From an uncultured Opitutia bacterium (lineage in GTDB: Bacteria; Verrucomicrobiota; Verrucomicrobiia; Opitutales; Opitutaceae): DNA of 24,786 bases. Of this stretch, positions 21,129 through 24,786 are shown in pieces. Positions within the stretch are counted from its first letter, which is position 1; every line of letters starts with the position of its first letter. The notes under the pieces were generated by a model. That model saw only the letters and a list, made by a program, of their open reading frames with translations, did no database searches and was not told the origin of the DNA. The translations under genes and the position numbers were made by a program. The stretch covers positions 1-24,786 of the forward strand of contig CALFZM010000079.1 in NCBI GenBank assembly GCA_937952235.1, given 5' to 3'.

Positions 21129-21713
21129 ATGACCTTTACCGCGCTCTCCGTTATTCAGCCATGGCCCTGGGCGATCTTGCGTCCGGATGTCATGGATCCG
21201 GCTGCGCGAACGGTGCTGCAGGCTGAGCGGCAGATCAAGGACTGCGAGAATCGCGAGTGGGAGACGCCGGTGCGGGGGTGGGTGTTGTTGCACGCGAGTT
21301 CCACGCGGCCGGCTAAGTGGGACTACAAGGCGGCGCAGCTGTTCGCCGCCAAACGCGGCGTCGAGTTGCCGCCCCTGTATATGCGGGAGTCGCTGCCGTA
21401 CGGAGCGGTGGTCGGCGCAGTCCGGGTGGATGACTGCCGTTGGGGCTATCGCTCGCCCTGGTACACCGGGCCGCGTGCCTTTGTCTTCGGCGTGGCCGTG
21501 CCGTTTGCCGCCCCGGTGCCGTGCGCCGGCGCGCCGCGCTTCTTTCAGCTGCCGCAGGACGCGGGCGCGAGCGTCGGCGGAGCCGAGCTCGCGCAGCGAC
21601 TCGCAGAGGCAATCGCCGGGGCCGGTCTCGCGCGGGCATTTCGTCTGACGACAGAGGACGGGGGGCGACCGGCGGCGCAACGCGTAGACCGGGAGGACTT
21701 CCGCCTGCAATGA
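21129..21713 (+). CDS. ASCH-domain protein
   Basis: The 194-residue protein has the ASCH (PUA-like, RNA-binding) signature: 'LSVIQPWPWAIL' (6-17), 'DCENREW' (38-44), 'GWVLLHAS' (50-57), 'GAVVGAVRVDDC' (92-103) and 'SPWYTGPRAFVF' (109-120). The fold has a deep groove for RNA or a modified nucleotide; related enzymes cleave RNA or hydrolyse acetylated cytidine. The core covers about residues 5-125; the C-terminal 70 residues add an Ala-rich helix. The function within the element (host mRNA control, co-activation or base processing) is inferred only. Starts at ATG 21129 after a 21-bp gap. Confidence 0.82.
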   Translation: MTFTALSVIQPWPWAILRPDVMDPAARTVLQAERQIKDCENREWETPVRGWVLLHASSTRPAKWDYKAAQLFAAKRGVELPPLYMRESLPYGAVVGAVRVDDCRWGYRSPWYTGPRAFVFGVAVPFAAPVPCAGAPRFFQLPQDAGASVGGAELAQRLAEAIAGAGLARAFRLTTEDGGRPAAQRVDREDFRLQ

Positions 21714-21940
21714 CACTGCTCGAGGCACAGCAGCTCCGCGTGAACTTTCCCGCGCACCCGCATACGACGCTCGGAGCGATCGCGGCGAGAGACGTGACGT
21801 ACCTCGACTTCCTCGCGAGCCAGACCTGGCTGGACTGGCATATGCGCGAAGCGGTCGACCTGCTGTGTGTCCATCACGGGCGCAAGCCGAAGCGGCCCGC
21901 CGCGCCAGGCAACAGCCGCGGCCAGGGGGAGCTCTTCTGA
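21710..21940 (+). CDS. small ExoX C-terminal-like protein (76 aa)
   Basis: The core 'TLGAIAARDVTYLDFLASQT' plus 'WLDWHMREAVDLL' resembles the small domain found at the C-terminus of exonuclease X (usual pattern: 'g..i..vp.dYL.Wl....' followed by a helix). It contains no nuclease active site, so if the reading is right it may act as a DNA-binding or protein-contact module for the primase encoded next. ATGA overlap with the ASCH gene; the stop TGA and the next ATG share one base. Confidence 0.5.
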   Translation: MTLLEAQQLRVNFPAHPHTTLGAIAARDVTYLDFLASQTWLDWHMREAVDLLCVHHGRKPKRPAAPGNSRGQGELF

Positions 21941-23403
21941 TGGCCTACGAGAAGAACGACGATCTTCGCCGGGCGCTCGAGGCGCTGCGCATCCGCGACG
22001 TGTGGATGGTGGCATTCACGGATGGGATCCTGACGCGGCCGCCGCCGGATCGGGACGGTTTGGTCGAGTCACCGTTCCGGGAAGACGGCCGGAAGGGGTC
22101 GTTTTCGGTCTGTCACGACGGCCGCGGCTACAAGGACTTTGGCGGCTCTGGCATCAAGGGAGGCGTGTGGAAGTTTCACGAACTGTGCTGGCCGGTGCTC
22201 GAGAAACAGGAGCGCGCCAAGCGGCTGATCGATCTGGCGGCGCGGCACGGCTACATCACGCCGACACCGGCGCCGATCTCGCGGGCGCCGGTGTCGAGCG
22301 AAACGCCGGCCGTGACCGTGGTGCACACGACGGCCGCCGACCCGGCGCTCACCAAAGCAGCGCAGGCCATCGCGAAGCGCGATCGACTGCGAGAGCTCGA
22401 GGAACGCGCGTGGGAGGAAAGCGAGCGCGGACTTCGCGCCCCGCCGCCGAAGAAGGTGGAGCCGTGGCCGGAGTGTGTTCGGGACCGCTACCACGAGGGC
22501 AATGTGCACATGCGCGAGGAAGAGCGGCGCGGCCGCGAGCTGGCGAAGGATCGCGGCTGGCCGGAAGCGTGGGCGCACGAGCTCGTGCGACGTGAGCTCG
22601 TGGCCTACGCGTGGGAGCGCTGGGCCCGGCCAGGCGAACGTTGGGCCGGACGGCAGAAGGCCTTCCGCGTCGACGTGCCCCGCTCCGATGGCGCCGGGGG
22701 CGTCGTCCTGGTGCCGGTCGGGTATCACCAGCGATTCTATCAACCGGCTGGGAACGGAAGGCCGGAGAATAAGGGCTGGCTATACGTGCCGAGCATTCCA
22801 AAGGCGCGGGCCCGGTCCGAGTTTGAGGAACAGCTCGAGGACTACGGGCGCGGGCTGGGGCTCGAGTGGGGGAGGGACAAGGCGCCGCCGCCGCTGGTGC
22901 CGCCGCTGCCGTTTGTCATGGGCGACCTGCGCGCGCCCCGACTGGTGGTGTTGTTGGAAGGACAGTGGGATGCCGTCACCTTCTACGGCGCGTGCGGCTG
23001 GTTCCTCGATGACGACCGGTACGATCCGTTGCCGGAGGAGGGCATTTTGATCTGCGGGATACGGGGAGCGCAGGGCATGGAGGCCTTCCTGTCGTATTGG
23101 GGGTCGTACCTCGAGCGGTGGAAGCCGAGGGCGTGGGCGATCGCCGACAACGACGCGGCCGGCGGGTCGTGGCGGGATGCGCCTCCGGCGGCACCAGGCA
23201 TGCCGCGGCCGCCGTCGCTGTCGGACAAGCTCGTGGCGGCCGGCTGCCGGACGCCGCTGATCTCTTGGCTGAAGCGGTCGCCGGCACGGCCGCGGGACAA
23301 GGACTTCAACGATTTCTACAAGGCCCACAAACCGACTCCCGACCAGATGCGCAAGTGGATGCGCGCGGTCGGCGTGCTGGACGCGGCCGGACAATGGACA
23401 TGA
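21940..23403 (+). CDS. Toprim-domain DNA primase-like protein
   Basis: The 487-residue protein has the order of a DnaG-like primase. Residues 44-81 ('SPFREDGRKGSFSV', then 'GRGYKDFGGSGIKGGVWKFH') align with the CHC2 zinc ribbon pattern 'CPFH.e..pSF.v....f.CF.C...Gd...F', but the cysteines are missing. Toprim motifs follow: 'VVLLEGQWDAVTF' (336-348, E340), 'AIADNDAAGG' (400-409, D403, D405) and 'KDFNDFYK' (454-461). Between them lie a charged helical stretch (141-205) and a Trp-rich central domain. It probably synthesises primers for the helicase encoded next. No RNA-polymerase-type core was identified with certainty. It starts at ATG 21940 within TGATG. Confidence 0.8.
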   Translation: MAYEKNDDLRRALEALRIRDVWMVAFTDGILTRPPPDRDGLVESPFREDGRKGSFSVCHDGRGYKDFGGSGIKGGVWKFHELCWPVLEKQERAKRLIDLAARHGYITPTPAPISRAPVSSETPAVTVVHTTAADPALTKAAQAIAKRDRLRELEERAWEESERGLRAPPPKKVEPWPECVRDRYHEGNVHMREEERRGRELAKDRGWPEAWAHELVRRELVAYAWERWARPGERWAGRQKAFRVDVPRSDGAGGVVLVPVGYHQRFYQPAGNGRPENKGWLYVPSIPKARARSEFEEQLEDYGRGLGLEWGRDKAPPPLVPPLPFVMGDLRAPRLVVLLEGQWDAVTFYGACGWFLDDDRYDPLPEEGILICGIRGAQGMEAFLSYWGSYLERWKPRAWAIADNDAAGGSWRDAPPAAPGMPRPPSLSDKLVAAGCRTPLISWLKRSPARPRDKDFNDFYKAHKPTPDQMRKWMRAVGVLDAAGQWT

Positions 23404-24786
23404 CCGACGATCATAGCCAGGAAGACGTCAGCGGCCGCCTCGAGCCGGCCGACCATGGAGCGACTCCCGCGCCGGATGCCGCTCCGCCCCCGACCGCGCC
23501 TTCGCTGGATGAAGCGGGCGCCGAGCCCGAGAGGGAGGGCGTGGGCGACATCGCGAGCGCGTTCGAGAGCAAGGAGGGCGTCGAAGAATACTTCTACAAC
23601 GAAGAGCTGAGCCGGTTCATGCGGAAGAACCAGGCGGGGCACTGGATCACGCTCAACGAAGGCGCGTTCCTGCGGTACCTGAAAAAGGAACGCCGTCTGC
23701 GCGACAAGCCGGCGCCTGGGAAGCTCACTTCGCCGGCGCACGACGTGTTGTGCGATGTCGAGAATAACCGGCGGGTGGCCTACGCCGGCGTCATCGCCGG
23801 CTATAAGTCGGGGCTGCACCAGATCAGCGGTCGCCGTGTCCTGGTGACAGAGGATCCGCAGTACATCACGCCGCAGCCTGGGCAGTGGCCGCTGCTCGAG
23901 AAGTACCTGACGGGGCTTTTCTGTGGGGAGGAGCTCGGGGCTGAAGGCGCGCCGCCGATCAAGGTTGACCAGCGGCCGTGGGTCTACGGGTGGCTGCAGC
24001 ACGTGACGCAGTGCTTTTACGAAGGGCGCACCTCGAGCGGGCTGGCGTTCTGCCTGGCCGGAGATCCCGGGACCGGAAAGAGCTTCTTCGCCCTCCTCGT
24101 TCGATGGATTCTCGGGGGCCGGGTGGCGAAGCCGTACAAGTTCATGATGAACGACGATTCGTTCAACCGCGACCTGATCGAGGCCGTCCTGCAGCTGATC
24201 GACGACGAGAACCAGGCGGACACGGACTACAAGGCCCGGCAGAAGTTCGCCGGCGAGGTGAAGATGATCGTGGCGAACAACGAATTTCGGGTGCGGGCAA
24301 TGCACACCGATCCGTTCGCGATCCCGGTTCTTCGCCGCCTCATGGTGCTCTGCAACCTGCAGGGCACGCGGTTGCTGGTACTGCCGCCGCTCGACGGCGA
24401 CGTCGACGACAAGATGGACCTCTTCAAAGCCTACCCGCCGCCCTTGCCCGCGGGGGACTTGTCGACCTGGCGTGAAGGCCGGCCTACGTTGGATACGCCT
24501 GCGGAGCAGGCGTGCTGGCCAATGCCGATGCCGACACGAACAGAGGCGGAAAAGGAGGCGTGGCGCGCGGCCGTGCACGCCGAGCTGCCCGCCTTCCTCT
24601 GGTGGTTGTTGAATGAGTATAAAATGCCGACACACGTGTCGGGGGGGCGGTTCGTGGTACGCCATTATCACCATCCGGCGATCGTCGCGGAGCTCACGTC
24701 CCATAGTCCGCAGGCGCGGCTGTGGGAATTGCTGGTCAGGAGCCGCGTCGTCTTTTCGGAGTACATCCCGCCGCGCGGACCAGATG
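23400..24786 (+). CDS. phage-type P-loop helicase, primase-associated (3' end beyond window)
   Basis: ATG 23400 overlaps the primase stop by 4 bases. The frame is open to the window end (462 residues seen). The first 50 residues are an acidic, Pro-rich tail. Walker A is 'GDPGTGKS' (221-228) and Walker B is 'LIDDE' (266-270). Between and after them come 'MNDDSFNRDL', 'VKMIVANNEFRVR' and 'FAIPVLRRLMVL', the arrangement of DUF5906/D5-like superfamily 3 helicases, where an arginine after 'VP..R' finishes the site. A C-terminal part with 'WWLLNEYKMP' follows. This would be the replicative helicase of the element. Its end and any following gene are unseen. Confidence 0.8.
   Translation, partial: MTDDHSQEDVSGRLEPADHGATPAPDAAPPPTAPSLDEAGAEPEREGVGDIASAFESKEGVEEYFYNEELSRFMRKNQAGHWITLNEGAFLRYLKKERRLRDKPAPGKLTSPAHDVLCDVENNRRVAYAGVIAGYKSGLHQISGRRVLVTEDPQYITPQPGQWPLLEKYLTGLFCGEELGAEGAPPIKVDQRPWVYGWLQHVTQCFYEGRTSSGLAFCLAGDPGTGKSFFALLVRWILGGRVAKPYKFMMNDDSFNRDLIEAVLQLIDDENQADTDYKARQKFAGEVKMIVANNEFRVRAMHTDPFAIPVLRRLMVLCNLQGTRLLVLPPLDGDVDDKMDLFKAYPPPLPAGDLSTWREGRPTLDTPAEQACWPMPMPTRTEAEKEAWRAAVHAELPAFLWWLLNEYKMPTHVSGGRFVVRHYHHPAIVAELTSHSPQARLWELLVRSRVVFSEYIPPRGPD

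Larger units (their letters stand above)
9980..24786 (+). mobile_element. Integrated element, left part (prophage, satellite or integrative plasmid)
   Basis: The left boundary is the orphan tRNA 3' end. Right of it, chromosomal housekeeping genes stop. What follows is a dense one-strand chain of small overlapping genes with regulators, an excisionase-like protein, a ParB-family protein, a lytic transglycosylase, a primase and a helicase. No integrase is in view; with this tRNA orientation the intact tRNA, and probably the integrase, should lie at the unseen right end. No capsid, terminase, portal, relaxase or conjugation gene is visible, so I cannot choose between prophage, satellite and integrative plasmid-like element. 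Confidence 0.75.

Noticed and set aside
9980..24786. CRISPR array or known defence system
   Set aside because: No spaced direct repeats, Cas genes, restriction, Abi or TA pair with diagnostic motifs were found.

Overview
The window is GC-rich double-stranded bacterial DNA with two parts. Positions 1 to about 9,979 look like ordinary chromosome. It holds an AsmA-like envelope protein, an M14 metallopeptidase, glutamyl-tRNA synthetase (gltX), ThrH phosphatase, glutaminyl-tRNA synthetase (glnS), a Tat-exported ceramidase-like protein and a single-domain response regulator. Strands alternate and spacing is normal. The gene mix (ThrH, glnS, a Tat-exported ceramidase-like enzyme, few clear Shine-Dalgarno sites) would fit a Gram-negative of the Verrucomicrobia/Planctomycetes type, perhaps an Opitutaceae relative. 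That placement is inference, because no marker here fixes the taxon.

The break comes at 9,980-10,007. There the minus strand carries only the 3' end of a tRNA gene: T-arm, 3' half of the acceptor stem and encoded CCA, with no tRNA body attached. This is the scar expected when a tyrosine-recombinase element integrates into a tRNA 3' end and pushes the old 3' end aside. Two copies of a 10-bp direct repeat follow at 10,056-10,076. Everything to the right is read as the left part of an integrated element that runs past the window end. The intact tRNA and the integrase would then lie beyond 24,786.

The element begins with a small membrane protein gene and a putative ribbon-helix-helix regulator, both on the minus strand. 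A control region at 11,239-11,351 with inverted CTAAAAGT/ACTTTTAG boxes separates the regulator from a divergent second ribbon-helix-helix gene. From there one very long plus-strand gene chain (about 13.4 kb, some 28 reading frames) runs to the window edge. Nineteen of its junctions are 4-base ATGA or GTGA overlaps. Recognisable members are an excisionase-like helix-turn-helix protein, a Cro-like protein with a CxxC...CxxC tail, a membrane-anchored lytic transglycosylase, a 683-residue ParB/Spo0J-family protein without a ParA partner, an ASCH-domain protein, a small ExoX-C-like protein, a Toprim primase-like protein with a cysteine-less zinc-ribbon-like start, and a P-loop replicative helicase cut by the window end. 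Most of the rest are short proteins without a family I recognise.

Together the genes look like the early control and replication module of a temperate phage, a phage satellite or an integrative plasmid-like element. No capsid, terminase, tail, relaxase or type IV secretion gene is visible, so the element type stays open. I found no CRISPR array, rRNA, complete tRNA, IS element or recognisable defence system.
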